Shown in pieces: positions 48,318 to 57,024 of a stretch of 64,000 nt of DNA. The notes under the pieces were generated by a model. It worked only from the letters and a program-made list of their open reading frames with translations, made no database searches and was not told the origin of the DNA. Numbering within the stretch: the stretch's first letter is position 1; each line of letters opens with the position of its first letter. Location of the stretch: the NCBI RefSeq assembly GCF_014195325.1, contig NZ_JACIBK010000004.1, forward strand, positions 186,001 to 250,000, written 5' to 3'. This DNA comes from Rhizobium sp. BK650 (GTDB taxonomy: Bacteria > Pseudomonadota > Alphaproteobacteria > Rhizobiales > Rhizobiaceae). A program made the translations under genes and the position numbers.

Positions 48318-48439
48318 GCGCGCGGTTTTGGCCGAAAGCCGCCGCCAAGGCAAGATGGAGCAGCGCCGGCTTCGACGATCGGTTCGTCGTAGACAGCGAA
48401 TGGCTGATGACTGTTGTCCGCCGTCGATAGTTCACCGCG

Positions 48440-49492
48440 TCAGCGCCCGAAGGCCTGCACCGGTTGGCGTGGGTTGGACCGGGCGGCGAGCAGCGCCACA
48501 CGGGCATTGGCCTGGAGCTGGCTGGGTGTTGCCGCATCGCCGCTGAGTGCTACCCCAACCGAAATCGTCAGGCCGCTTGCCGCCGACGTGTCGGACGCCG
48601 CGAAGACGAGATTGTCCTCGACGGAACTGCGCAGCCGTTCGGCGATCGCCAGCGCATCCTGCATGCCGACATTGGCAAAGAGGAAGGCGAATTCGTCAGC
48701 CTCCAGGCGCGCAATGAAATCGTTTTTCTTCACCGTCTTGCGGAAGAGGCCGGCAAGCTTCTTCAGAAGCTTGTTGCCAGTCTGCGCACCGTAGCGTGCG
48801 GTAAGTCCCTTGAAATCATCGATGTCGATCATGATCAGCGCGCTGCCGGCCGCACCGTCTTCCTGACCATAGAGGTCGTCGAGTGCACGATTGAGGCCGA
48901 TACGGTTTGGCAGGCCGGTGATCTTGTCGGTGACCGTTGCCGCCTGCACGGCCGAAATGCCGCGCTCCAGCGCCGCCAGCCGTTCGATATCCTTTTCCAG
49001 CGTCGTGCCGATCGTGCGCTCAGCGGCAAGCACGGCTGAAAGCGAGGCGGCGAGATACTCGACCTCGGCCATGAAGTCGGCAAGGCTCTGGTGCTCCTGC
49101 TGACCCGTGACGGATTTGAGGATTGTCTCGCAGGCACGCGAGAAGGCCTGGTGATGCAGGCGCCCCTCGGCGAGCCGCTCGGCAGTTTCCCTGAGAATGC
49201 GGCTCGCTTCGTCGCGCGAGCGGTCGCCCGCCAGCCCGTAATGGCCGACGAGCCGATAGCGCAGGCCGAGATCGTCCAGAGCCTCTTGCTGCGGACGTGA
49301 ACCGAGGGCTGCGATATCCTGCGCCAGCCCGGCATTCAGGCCGATCAGTGCCTCATGGAACAGTTCATAGTTGCGCGGCAGGCCCGCCACGTTCAGCCGC
49401 ATCATGTGCTGAGCGACTTTCTGCACGTCAGCCGCCGGCGCCGGCCGCGTCGCCTCTCGCGCATTCAATGCATTTGCAACGGCAGTCTGCAT
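48440..49492 (-). CDS. GGDEF-domain protein with a degenerate signature
   Basis: A 350-residue soluble protein. Residues 1-170 form an alpha-helical region without membrane segments. Residues 185-345 form a GGDEF (diguanylate cyclase) domain: DKITGLPNRIGLNRAL, the metal-binding IDIDDFKGL and the active-site loop, which reads EADEF instead of GGDEF. The upstream inhibitory-site RxxD reads KKND. Loss of both glycines usually abolishes cyclase activity, so it may be a c-di-GMP or GTP sensor or a scaffold. It is a single gene between YheS and the SPFH protein, with no EAL domain. Confidence 0.85.
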   Translation of the reverse strand: MQTAVANALNAREATRPAPAADVQKVAQHMMRLNVAGLPRNYELFHEALIGLNAGLAQDIAALGSRPQQEALDDLGLRYRLVGHYGLAGDRSRDEASRILRETAERLAEGRLHHQAFSRACETILKSVTGQQEHQSLADFMAEVEYLAASLSAVLAAERTIGTTLEKDIERLAALERGISAVQAATVTDKITGLPNRIGLNRALDDLYGQEDGAAGSALIMIDIDDFKGLTARYGAQTGNKLLKKLAGLFRKTVKKNDFIARLEADEFAFLFANVGMQDALAIAERLRSSVEDNLVFAASDTSAASGLTISVGVALSGDAATPSQLQANARVALLAARSNPRQPVQAFGR

Positions 49493-49694
49493 GACGATCC
49501 CCCGCAGTCCGGCTTCGATTCCTTCGTTCCGCTATGCCTGCAAGATTTTAATGGAGGCTGAATTTTCAACGGGAAACGCTGGATTGGCGGGGGAGCCGGC
49601 AAAGGCGGTTAATGCGGTCTTGCTGGCTGGAAGAGCCTAGCGCCGTCATGGCCGCCAATTTGACGAAACCCCAGTTCCGCTTTGGATGGCAGCG

Positions 49695-49725
49695 CAAAAA
49701 GAATGGGCCGGAATGAACGGCCCAT
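49695..49725 (-). terminator. Intrinsic terminator after the SPFH gene
   Basis: ATGGGCCG at 49703-49710 pairs with CGGCCCAT at 49718-49725 over a seven-base loop. On the minus strand it is followed by TCTTTTT. It lies directly beyond the stop at 49732. Confidence 0.8.
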
Positions 49726-49731
49726 CCGTAC

Positions 49732-51774
49732 TCAATTCTGCTCGGTCGGCCCCGGTACCGCAGCCGGTGAGCCCTGCCTTCCAAGCCGGTCGGCGACCAG
49801 CATCGACAGCATCATTTCCACAAGGCCATTGGTGGCGCCTTTTTCGCCGCCGCCGCCGACTTGGATCTGCGGCACCAGTGGCAGCCTGCCATTTTCGATC
49901 GCCTCGGCAAAGCGCATGAGGACCTGCGAGTTGAGCTGGTAGTCCGGCCCGCCGAAGGCGGCGACTTTCTTCTCGGTGGCCTCGGCTTCCGCCAGACCGA
50001 TGGCGCGCACCTTCTGGGCATCCGCAAGACCGGTGGCCTTGATGCGTTCGGCATCGGCAAGGGCGACGGCCTTGATCCGGTCGGCTTCGCCGAGGCCTGC
50101 AAGGCGCACCTTCTCGGCCTCCGCCTTGGCGGTAACCTGTATAGTTTCCGCCTGCTGGCGGGTGCGGGCGAGCTGCGCCTTGCCTTCGTTTTCGCTGATC
50201 TCGATCGTGAGTGCCGATGTCGTGATTTTGGCCTGTTGTTCGGCGAGCGCTTCCTTTTCGCGCAATGTGCGCTCCTGGATCGCAGCCGCCTCCTGCAATT
50301 TATAGGTCTCGACCTTTTCAACGGCGATCTGGCGCTCGCGCAACTGGATCAGGATCTGCTCTATGCTGTTCTGGCCACTGCCGGCGCGGGGCGTGCCGAT
50401 CAGTACCTCCTGCAGTTCGAGGCTGTAGGAGCCGAACTTCTCACGCATTTCCTCGCCGGATTTGCGCTGGATTTCGCTGCGCTCCTGCAGCAGCTCGATC
50501 AAGGTCTTGGTCTGGGCGATATTCTTGAAATAGGCCGAAACCATCGGGTCGAGCGTCTGTTCGACGAGACGTTTGATATCCCCGAAACGCTGCACGACGA
50601 GGGGCGCCTTCATATAGTCGATATGCACGACGACCGAGAGTGGCAGCACCGGTTCGAACGCATCCTTGGTGATCAGCGACACTTCCGAAAGGTTCTCGTC
50701 CAGCCTGTGCTCGCCGAACTGTTCCTTGGTCCATTTGAGCACGAAGTTGGTGGTCGGGACGATGACGATATTGCCGGCATAGGTGTTGAAGGCATATTTG
50801 CCCGGCAGAAGCGGCGTCGACCAGACACCGCGTGCGCCCGTCTCGACGAGTTCGCCGTGACGATAGGATTGGCCCGAGATATCCGCGCCGCGACGGCCGG
50901 TATAGGAGACAACGACGCCCACCGTACCAACGTCGATAATCGTCTTCTCGACCAGTTCGACTGTTGCGAAGATGCGGTTGAGGAAATAGCTGCCGTCGGC
51001 AAGCACCTGCAATTGCCGCCCGCGATAACCGCCGGCATTGAGAAACTTCTCCGGATCCTGGAAATTGTTGTGGAAGTTTGGATCCTTCGGGTTGTTGGCA
51101 ACGCTCGGGGCAATGATCTCGCCATCCGGCAACGCCGGACCGTCATGGATGGTCACGATGCCGATCAGGTCCTCGGCATCATGGATTACGACGGGCACGA
51201 AGCCGTCTCGCTCAGCAATCAAAGTCGACATGTCGGCAAACAGTCTTTGTTCCGAAGCATTCAGGTTGACGGCATAGGTCGACTGGGCGGTCAGCACGAT
51301 GAACTGCGCGAGATTGATAGCATAGGTGCCTTCGCGCAAGATCTTGCGCTGCGGCCCTTTCTGGCCGCCTTTCGTGAGAAAGCCGCGTACGTCCTCGAAA
51401 TCATCGGCGTCGACATTCGAGGCAAGCGTCTGGGTCGGCGGCAACGGCTCGCCGTCGCGGGCGAAGACATAACCGATCTGTCCTTGTGGAATGGTCACGA
51501 GATTGGCGCGATGCATCGAATACTGGAACGGCATGAAGAAATGCAGGCCGCCGCGCACGACTTCCGGCTGGAAGCCGGCCTCTCCATAGAGCGCAATGAA
51601 GCCGTTCTCGACGGAGCCGCGAAAACTCCACAGTTTTTCGAGAATGCCGAGCCTGTCGTTTGGGATATAGCGGACCACGCCACTCCACCGGAACAGGGCT
51701 GCCAGCACGAGGAGCAGGACGGCGATTTCGATTGCCTTCCATCCCGCCGGACTAAGATATTGCAGGGTTTCCAT
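49732..51774 (-). CDS. Large SPFH/band 7 (flotillin-like) membrane protein
   Basis: A 680-residue protein with one N-terminal transmembrane helix (IEIAVLLLVLAALF, residues 15-28) and a SPFH domain spread over residues 30-450, including a second band-7-like stretch (EVSLITKDAFEPVLPLSVVVHI). Residues 490-610 are a long coiled coil with Ala-rich, roughly 11-residue repeats (for example ADRIKAVALADAERIKATGL). The C terminus is Gly/Pro-rich. Such proteins scaffold membrane microdomains or protease complexes. No NfeD-type partner is adjacent. It is longer than typical flotillins (about 480-550). Confidence 0.85.
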   Translation of the reverse strand: METLQYLSPAGWKAIEIAVLLLVLAALFRWSGVVRYIPNDRLGILEKLWSFRGSVENGFIALYGEAGFQPEVVRGGLHFFMPFQYSMHRANLVTIPQGQIGYVFARDGEPLPPTQTLASNVDADDFEDVRGFLTKGGQKGPQRKILREGTYAINLAQFIVLTAQSTYAVNLNASEQRLFADMSTLIAERDGFVPVVIHDAEDLIGIVTIHDGPALPDGEIIAPSVANNPKDPNFHNNFQDPEKFLNAGGYRGRQLQVLADGSYFLNRIFATVELVEKTIIDVGTVGVVVSYTGRRGADISGQSYRHGELVETGARGVWSTPLLPGKYAFNTYAGNIVIVPTTNFVLKWTKEQFGEHRLDENLSEVSLITKDAFEPVLPLSVVVHIDYMKAPLVVQRFGDIKRLVEQTLDPMVSAYFKNIAQTKTLIELLQERSEIQRKSGEEMREKFGSYSLELQEVLIGTPRAGSGQNSIEQILIQLRERQIAVEKVETYKLQEAAAIQERTLREKEALAEQQAKITTSALTIEISENEGKAQLARTRQQAETIQVTAKAEAEKVRLAGLGEADRIKAVALADAERIKATGLADAQKVRAIGLAEAEATEKKVAAFGGPDYQLNSQVLMRFAEAIENGRLPLVPQIQVGGGGEKGATNGLVEMMLSMLVADRLGRQGSPAAVPGPTEQN

Positions 51775-52299
51775 TTTTTCTCTCGCATGGGCGTGCGGGT
51801 TCGTCCACCCGACGGCCGCCTGGTTGGTTGTTGGTTGATAAGAGGGGGAGGGGCGCGCCTATTCGCTCGACGCACTGTGAACGTGTCGAACGCTTGGGCT
51901 GCTCGTTGTCTGGAAAAATGACCGCGCGTTCCGAGTCCCCACTAAGGGCGGTGCAGTCGTGAGTGATCTCACATCGGTGTTGCCTTGATAGACATAACGC
52001 TTAAGCACGTAGGGACGACGCCTACAAGTTTAAAGGCGTCTAGCGCAGAAATCGGGTAAGTATTTCCAGCGGTTTCGCTATTTGTAGCATTCAATTCTGC
52101 TGAATTATACATGGGCGATGGCGTCGAACTAACTTCTAAGCCAAATGGCGATCACTGTGAGTTGGACGAAGCCCGAAGCTGGCAAGGAAATCGTCACAGT
52201 CTGTAGAAGCGAGAGTGATGACGCCATGAATTTTCCTGATTTGATCGCGGGCGCCTTTTGTCGTGGAGTGGAGAAAGCCGCGATATCGAAAGGACTGAT
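51775..52299. other. Intergenic region between SPFH and GST genes
   Basis: About 525 bases of divergent spacer. It is more A/T-rich toward the GST gene. Short open frames on both strands have no recognisable domain. Near 52136-52250 the minus strand reads QIRKIHGVITLASTDCDDF, faintly like a toxin or nuclease fragment, but too weak to call. Promoters for both flanking genes should lie here. Confidence 0.35.
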
Positions 52300-52989
52300 A
52301 TGACCAGAGCTCTCTATTCCCTGTGCGGCGCTGACGAGCGCCACCTCTTCTCGCCGCATTGCTGGAAGGCGGTGATGGCGCTTGCCCACAAGGGCCTCGA
52401 TTTCGAGGAGGTACCAACGACCTATAGCCGCATCGCCGCGGTCGGCGGTGGCTTTTCCAAAACCGTGCCGGTTTTGGATGACAATGGCCGGCTGGTATCG
52501 GACAGTTTCGATATCGCTCTCTATCTGGAAGAGGCCTATCCCGACCGCCCGTCGCTCTTCAAGGGGGAGGGCGGCAAGGCCCTGTCGCGAATGGTTGAAG
52601 GCTATTCGCAAATGATCATTCATCCGGCGGTCATGCGGATTGCGCTACTCGATATTCATTCGATCCTCGATGAGGGCGACAAAGCCTATTTCAGGGCCAG
52701 CCGTGAGGAGCGCCTGGGCAAGCCGTTGGAAGAATTCGCCGCCGGACGCGACGCGGAGAGAGAAGCCTTCGCCACCAAGCTTGAGCCGATGCGCCATATG
52801 CTGAAGTTTCAGCCTTTCATCGGCGGCGACGGCCCGCTCTTTGCCGATTACATCGTCTTCGGGGCGCTGCAATGGCTGCGCATCGCCGCCGGCCTTGCCA
52901 TGCTGGCTGCTGACGACCCCGTCATGGTCTGGTTCGAGCGCTGCCTCGATCTCCATGAAAGCCGGGGCCGGACTGTGACAGCGGCGTGA
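52300..52989 (+). CDS. Glutathione S-transferase family protein, beta-etherase-like
   Basis: A 229-residue protein with an N-terminal thioredoxin-like domain (LYSLCGADERHLFSPHCWKA, residues 5-24) and an all-helical C-terminal domain. The SPHCWK and ALAHKGLDFE phrases resemble LigE/LigF-type etherases and their relatives, but many such homologues have other roles. AAGGA precedes ATG 52300. Divergent from the SPFH gene; followed by ndk. Confidence 0.82.
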   Translation: MTRALYSLCGADERHLFSPHCWKAVMALAHKGLDFEEVPTTYSRIAAVGGGFSKTVPVLDDNGRLVSDSFDIALYLEEAYPDRPSLFKGEGGKALSRMVEGYSQMIIHPAVMRIALLDIHSILDEGDKAYFRASREERLGKPLEEFAAGRDAEREAFATKLEPMRHMLKFQPFIGGDGPLFADYIVFGALQWLRIAAGLAMLAADDPVMVWFERCLDLHESRGRTVTAA

Positions 52990-53014
52990 AATTGCCATAG
53001 ACCCCTTGTTTTCA

Positions 53015-53039
53015 GGCGGTGAGGCGGGTAAAGACCGCC
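53015..53039 (+). terminator. Possible weak terminator between the GST gene and ndk
   Basis: GGCGGT at 53015-53020 and ACCGCC at 53034-53039 can pair, as can the shorter GGCGG-ACCGCC within it, followed by CACTTTTCC. It may separate GST from ndk. Confidence 0.35.
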
Positions 53040-53072
53040 CACTTTTCCCCGATGAGTATGAGGATCTGAATT

Positions 53073-53495
53073 ATGGCGATTGAACGCACCTTCTCGATGA
53101 TCAAGCCGGATGCAACGAAGCGCAACCTGACGGGCGCTATCACCAAGATGCTCGAAGATGCCGGCCTGCGCGTCGTCGCCTCCAAGCGCGTCTGGATGAG
53201 CAAGCGCGAAGCTGAGGGCTTCTACGCTGTTCACAAGGACCGTCCGTTCTTCGGCGAGCTCGTCGAAGGCATGACCTCCGGCCCGACCGTCGTTCAGGTT
53301 CTGGAAGGCGAAGGCGCCATCCTCAAGAACCGCGAAATCATGGGCGCAACCAACCCGGCAAACGCTGCCGAAGGCACGATCCGCAAGGTTCATGCTCTCT
53401 CGATCGGCGAAAACTCGGTCCACGGTTCCGACGCCCCGGAAACGGCTGCCCAGGAAATCAAGTACTGGTTCTCCGACACCGAAATCGTCGGCTGA
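53073..53495 (+). CDS. ndk: Nucleoside diphosphate kinase
   Basis: A 140-residue enzyme equilibrating nucleoside di- and triphosphates. The phospho-accepting residue is His117 in NSVHGSD. The start [14 protein letters not shown] and the length are standard. It has a strong terminator 30 bases after the stop and appears monocistronic. Confidence 0.98.
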   Translation: MAIERTFSMIKPDATKRNLTGAITKMLEDAGLRVVASKRVWMSKREAEGFYAVHKDRPFFGELVEGMTSGPTVVQVLEGEGAILKNREIMGATNPANAAEGTIRKVHALSIGENSVHGSDAPETAAQEIKYWFSDTEIVG

Positions 53496-53524
53496 TTCAG
53501 CGCGCGAGCATTGAATTGATCGAG

Positions 53525-53554
53525 AAAAGCCGGGCTTGTCTCGGCTTTTTTGTT
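53525..53554 (+). terminator. Intrinsic terminator after ndk
   Basis: AAAAGCCG pairs with CGGCTTTT across a nine-base loop, continuing into TTTGTTTT. It also faces the 3' end of the minus-strand lipoprotein gene and could serve both. Confidence 0.85.
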
Positions 53555-53562
53555 TTGCGGAT

Positions 53563-54069
53563 TCAGGCCGGACACTTGTCCGTATTGGAAAAATCCGTCG
53601 TGCCGTCCGGTTTGAAAACCTCAGGGTTCTTCTCGTATCCCGCGCCGACCACCAGCGGTTTGCTCGGCAGCACCGTTTGGTCGAGATCGGATTTGAACTG
53701 CGCCTTCAACTCCTGCAGGACCTTGCCATCTTTATCGACCAGCTTGACTGTCACCGAATAGAGCCGGTCCTTGACCACGCAGTGCAGGTTTTCACTCTGG
53801 ACCGAAATCTTGTCATCCATCGGAAAAACCTTCTGGTTCAGAACCAGCGGCGCACCGCCCTGCGGATTTTCGAATTCGGCGACAATGGATGACCCATCGG
53901 GGATAGGCGCCGTCTTCTTCAGCGTCAGCAGATAGGTGGCGCTTGCGACGCGATAATTGAAGACGAAGAGGTGCCCCGTCACTTCCAGCATGGTTTCGGC
54001 CTGGCGCTGGCAAGCGGAAAGCAAAAGTCCCGCTGCCGCTAGAGCCGTGATGATTGAGCGCCGCTTCAT
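53563..54069 (-). CDS. Putative lipoprotein of unknown function
   Basis: A 168-residue protein with a lipobox LLLSAC, placing the lipidated Cys at residue 20 after a basic KRR start. The mature part is mostly beta-rich and polar, with two further Cys residues, one in ENLHCVVKD and one near the C terminus (TDKCPA), which could form a disulfide. I do not recognise the family. It overlaps the stop of the upstream CGNR gene by four bases (ATGA), so the two are expressed together. Confidence 0.75.
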   Translation of the reverse strand: MKRRSIITALAAAGLLLSACQRQAETMLEVTGHLFVFNYRVASATYLLTLKKTAPIPDGSSIVAEFENPQGGAPLVLNQKVFPMDDKISVQSENLHCVVKDRLYSVTVKLVDKDGKVLQELKAQFKSDLDQTVLPSKPLVVGAGYEKNPEVFKPDGTTDFSNTDKCPA

Positions 54070-54614
54070 GGCGTCTCCTCCTTCTTTTTCCTCCGGTAAT
54101 GCCTGATCGCCTTGGCGCGATTGCCGCAGACGGCCATGTCGCACCAGGCACGGCTTTTGTTCTTGCTGCGGTCGATGAACAGCCAGCCGCAATTGCCGCA
54201 GATCTTCATTCGCTGCGGGTCCGGCATGGCGAGCAGCCGCAAGACAGAATGAGCCGTCGCCGTATCGAGACCCTTTTCCGCTGCCCCGCGCAGCGTTCGA
54301 GCCAGCGTCTCCAGCAGTTCGGCGAGCAGCCTGTCGTCATTTCCCTCAAGTACGCGCTGCCGGAAGTATCTGTCCGTCGCTTCGCGCAGTTCGATAAAGT
54401 TCTCTCTATTCTGCGCTCCTACCGGCGCTATGTCGCCGAAAAGCGCCCGTTCGGCGCAGAATTCCTGTGCCGCCGCCGGGAAACGCTCCATTTGCTCTTC
54501 GGCCTCGAAGCGGTCGATACGGCGCGCCGTGTCGTGACGAAGGATGACGCTGTTGGCGACATCAAGCGCCAGCGCGCCGCCGGAAAAGCGGTGAGGGGTC
54601 CAGGAAAAGCTCAT
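54066..54614 (-). CDS. CGNR zinc finger / ABATE-domain regulator
   Basis: A 182-residue protein. The first 120 residues are helical (ABATE-like), starting FSGGALALDVANSV. The C terminus has the treble-clef zinc finger CGNCGWLFIDRSKNKSRAWC (about residues 139-158) followed by the name-giving CGNR and a basic RRKKKEE tail. Such proteins are regarded as stress-linked transcription regulators. Start 54614 (MSFSWTPH) is preferred over one 27 bases upstream. It is divergent from the LivH-like permease gene, which could be its target. Confidence 0.85.
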   Translation of the reverse strand: MSFSWTPHRFSGGALALDVANSVILRHDTARRIDRFEAEEQMERFPAAAQEFCAERALFGDIAPVGAQNRENFIELREATDRYFRQRVLEGNDDRLLAELLETLARTLRGAAEKGLDTATAHSVLRLLAMPDPQRMKICGNCGWLFIDRSKNKSRAWCDMAVCGNRAKAIRHYRRKKKEETP

Positions 54615-54680
54615 GGGAAAAATATAACTGGTAAAACACATTTTGCCAGTTATTATTTATAGCGATCCGGAGTGTCGGGA

Positions 54681-55577
54681 ATGGCTTATCTTCTGCAGCA
54701 ACTGGCGAATGCGGTGCCGCTCGCAGCACTCTACGCCACGCTTGCCTTCGGTTACTCGATAGCTTTTGGCGTGACGAAGAGGGCCGACATCACCTACGGG
54801 GCGATCATCGCCTTTGCCGGCCAGATTCTGCTGCTCTTCACTGATATGGCCTATAACCGGCTGTGGCTGGTGCTGCCGGCGGCGATCGCGATCGGTGTTT
54901 TCGCCTCGCTGATCTATTCGGTCGGGGCAGGCATCTGGATCGGACGATCCATCATGCAGCCGCTCGCCAGCAAGTCGCCGAACACGGTGATGGTTGCGGC
55001 ACTCGGCATGATGATCGTGCTGATGGAGACGGCGCGCCTGGCCGCCAATACCCGCGCCATCTGGCTGCCGCCACTCCTGAATGATACCGTCGCCTTCTGG
55101 AGCGACGGCGTCTTTCAGGTGACCCTCACCTATATCCAGCTTCTGGATACTCTGCTGATGTGCGCGATCATCGCGATCGGCACGTTGATCGTGAAGCGCA
55201 CAGCATGGGGGCGTCTGTGGCGGGCCGTCATCGACGATCCGCTTGCCGCCGAACTCTGCGGCACCAGCGCCAGCCGCGTCTTTTTGGTTTCCTACGCGGC
55301 GGCCGCGCTCGTCGCCACATGCTGCGGCATTCTAGCGACCTTCTATTACGGTTCGATGGATTTCGGCGCCGGGCTGATGTTCGGCCTCAAGGTGCTGATG
55401 ATTGCGGCAGTCGGCGGCTATTCCGATCCGCTGCGCTCGGCGGGCGGCGCGGCCGGCCTGGCGCTGGTCGAGACGCTCTGGGGCGCCTACGGCTCCTTCA
55501 TTTGGCGTGATCTCGCCATCTTCGCGCTGCTGGTACTCCTGCTGGTGATGAGCCGCCGCGAACGCGTCGTGCTCTGA
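54681..55577 (+). CDS. LivH-type branched-chain ABC transporter permease, unaccompanied
   Basis: A 298-residue permease with about eight helices. It carries LivH hallmarks: NAVPLAALYATLAFGYSIAFG near the N terminus and FGLKVLMIAAVGGYSDPLRSAGGA at about residues 235-258. GGAG precedes ATG 54681; GTG 54672 is also in frame. No LivM, ATPase or binding-protein gene is next to it, and moaE converges directly on it (no gap), so partners must be encoded elsewhere or the gene is a relict. Confidence 0.85.
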   Translation: MAYLLQQLANAVPLAALYATLAFGYSIAFGVTKRADITYGAIIAFAGQILLLFTDMAYNRLWLVLPAAIAIGVFASLIYSVGAGIWIGRSIMQPLASKSPNTVMVAALGMMIVLMETARLAANTRAIWLPPLLNDTVAFWSDGVFQVTLTYIQLLDTLLMCAIIAIGTLIVKRTAWGRLWRAVIDDPLAAELCGTSASRVFLVSYAAAALVATCCGILATFYYGSMDFGAGLMFGLKVLMIAAVGGYSDPLRSAGGAAGLALVETLWGAYGSFIWRDLAIFALLVLLLVMSRRERVVL

Positions 55578-56039
55578 TTATTTCCAGCGGTCGCGCGCCT
55601 TGTCGTCGGTGTCCTTTGCCGGGACCCATTCACCCGAATGTCCATCCTTGCCGTGCTCCTTCTTCCAGAAGGGTGCGGAGGTCTTCAGGAAATCCATCAC
55701 GAAGTTGGCACCGTCGAAGGCGGCCTGCCGGTGCGGAGCTGCTGCGACGACCAGCACGATATTCTCACCCGCCGCAATTTTGCCGAAGCGGTGGATCGCG
55801 GTGAGGCCGTTAAGCCCGAACCGCTCGATGGCGAGTTCGCCGATGCGGGTCATCTCCGCCTCGGCCATACCAGGGTAGTGTTCCAGTTCGAGTGCCGAGA
55901 GTGTGCCGCCTTCATCGCGACAGAGGCCGGAGAAGGTGACGACCGCGCCGATACCGGGCTTGCCTTTGGAAAGCCGGTCGACTTCCGTCTGCAGGTCGAA
56001 ATCCTCGCGCTGGACGCGTATGGTGGGAATAATGGTCAC
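55578..56039 (-). CDS. moaE: Molybdopterin synthase catalytic subunit MoaE
   Basis: A 153-residue subunit that, with MoaD, inserts two sulfurs into precursor Z (cPMP). The conserved GAVVTFSGLCRDE, HRFGKIAAGENIV, APHRQAAFDGANF and FWKKE segments supply the catalytic Arg and Lys residues. It starts with GTG at 56039. Last gene of the minus-strand operon, 33 bases after moaD. The molybdenum cofactor is used by enzymes such as the oxidoreductase at the right edge of the window. Confidence 0.93.
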   Translation of the reverse strand: MTIIPTIRVQREDFDLQTEVDRLSKGKPGIGAVVTFSGLCRDEGGTLSALELEHYPGMAEAEMTRIGELAIERFGLNGLTAIHRFGKIAAGENIVLVVAAAPHRQAAFDGANFVMDFLKTSAPFWKKEHGKDGHSGEWVPAKDTDDKARDRWK

Positions 56040-56072
56040 AGCAGGCTCCTCAGCCCGACGGTACTGCCGTTC

Positions 56073-56327
56073 TCAGCCACCCGTCATCGGCGGGAAAATG
56101 CCGATTTCCTTTGCGCCTGTTATGGGCTCGTCATGCTCCACATGTTCCTGATCGATCGCGACCCGGATCACGTCGGGATATTGAAGAGCCATCTCATATT
56201 CTTCGCCCAGGCTCTTCAAATGATTCAGAAGATCGGCAACGCTGACGACGGAGGAGGGGAGTTCGATTTCCTCCTCGCCCTTGCCGATGCGTTCGCGCAC
56301 CCAGGCGAAATAGACAAGCCGTGTCAT
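56073..56327 (-). CDS. moaD: Molybdopterin synthase sulfur carrier subunit MoaD
   Basis: An 84-residue ubiquitin-like protein ending in the required Gly-Gly (FPPMTGG), which carries the thiocarboxylate. The start overlaps the pgsA stop in an ATGA. MoaD-MoaE order is standard, but coupling to pgsA and uvrC is the rhizobial arrangement. Confidence 0.93.
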   Translation of the reverse strand: MTRLVYFAWVRERIGKGEEEIELPSSVVSVADLLNHLKSLGEEYEMALQYPDVIRVAIDQEHVEHDEPITGAKEIGIFPPMTGG

Positions 56328-56914
56328 TCTTCGTTATCCACCACGTGTTTCAGGCCGGCGCGGAAATAATCATAGCCAGTATAGATCGTCAGGAGTGCGG
56401 CGATCCAGAGAAGTGCAATCCCGGTCCAGGTCGTATAGGGGAAAATCGCGTCACCGGCCGGGCCGGCGAGCAGGAAAGCGATGGCCACAAGCTGCAGCGT
56501 CGTCTTCCACTTCGCAATGCGCGTCACCGGCACGCTGACCTTCAGCCCTGCCAGATATTCGCGCAGGCCCGACACCAGAATTTCACGGCAGAGGATAATG
56601 ATCGCCGCCCAGAGCGACCAGCCGGCGATCGTGCCGTCGGCTGCGACCAGCAGCAGGATCGCGGAAACCAGCAGCTTGTCGGCGATCGGGTCCAGCATGC
56701 GACCGATATTCGACGTCTGGTTCCAGATGCGCGCGAGATATCCGTCGAGAAAATCGGTGAGCGAGGCGATGATGAAGATCCACAGCGCCACCCAGCGCGC
56801 CGTGTCGCTGCTGTTGAGCCGGCCTTCGATGAAGAAGCAGACGACGATCAGCGGCACCGCCAGGATGCGGCCGTAAGTCAGGAGATTGGGAATGTTATAC
56901 GCGCGCGATGCCAT
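56324..56914 (-). CDS. pgsA: CDP-diacylglycerol--glycerol-3-phosphate 3-phosphatidyltransferase
   Basis: A 196-residue membrane enzyme making phosphatidylglycerophosphate. The CDP-alcohol phosphotransferase motif DG-x2-AR-x8-G-x3-D-x3-D is seen from FLDGYLARIW to MLDPIADK. About five helices follow the NIPNLLTYGRI start. Lies 110 bases after uvrC, with which it is often paired in bacteria. Confidence 0.94.
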   Translation of the reverse strand: MASRAYNIPNLLTYGRILAVPLIVVCFFIEGRLNSSDTARWVALWIFIIASLTDFLDGYLARIWNQTSNIGRMLDPIADKLLVSAILLLVAADGTIAGWSLWAAIIILCREILVSGLREYLAGLKVSVPVTRIAKWKTTLQLVAIAFLLAGPAGDAIFPYTTWTGIALLWIAALLTIYTGYDYFRAGLKHVVDNEE

Positions 56915-57024
56915 GAAGCGGTTCTCTTTGATAGTGCGGCGGTAGATGACGGCTTTGCCCTTCGACCGTCAACATTCTTTCTGTTTTTTCGCCGCCTTTG
57001 GGCGGAATTTGCGACCGTCGCCGC

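Noticed and set aside
49500..49530. Possible tRNA T-loop (TTCGATTCC)
   Set aside because: No acceptor stem, anticodon arm or CCA-proximal pairing could be found around it.
49861..51921. 686-codon plus-strand frame opposite the SPFH gene
   Set aside because: Antisense shadow; the minus-strand SPFH protein has strong domain features and a proper terminator.
52136..52417. Minus-strand frame resembling a toxin or nuclease C terminus
   Set aside because: Only a weak phrase (HGVITLASTDCDDF) is suggestive, most of the frame overlaps the GST gene, and no antitoxin partner is present.
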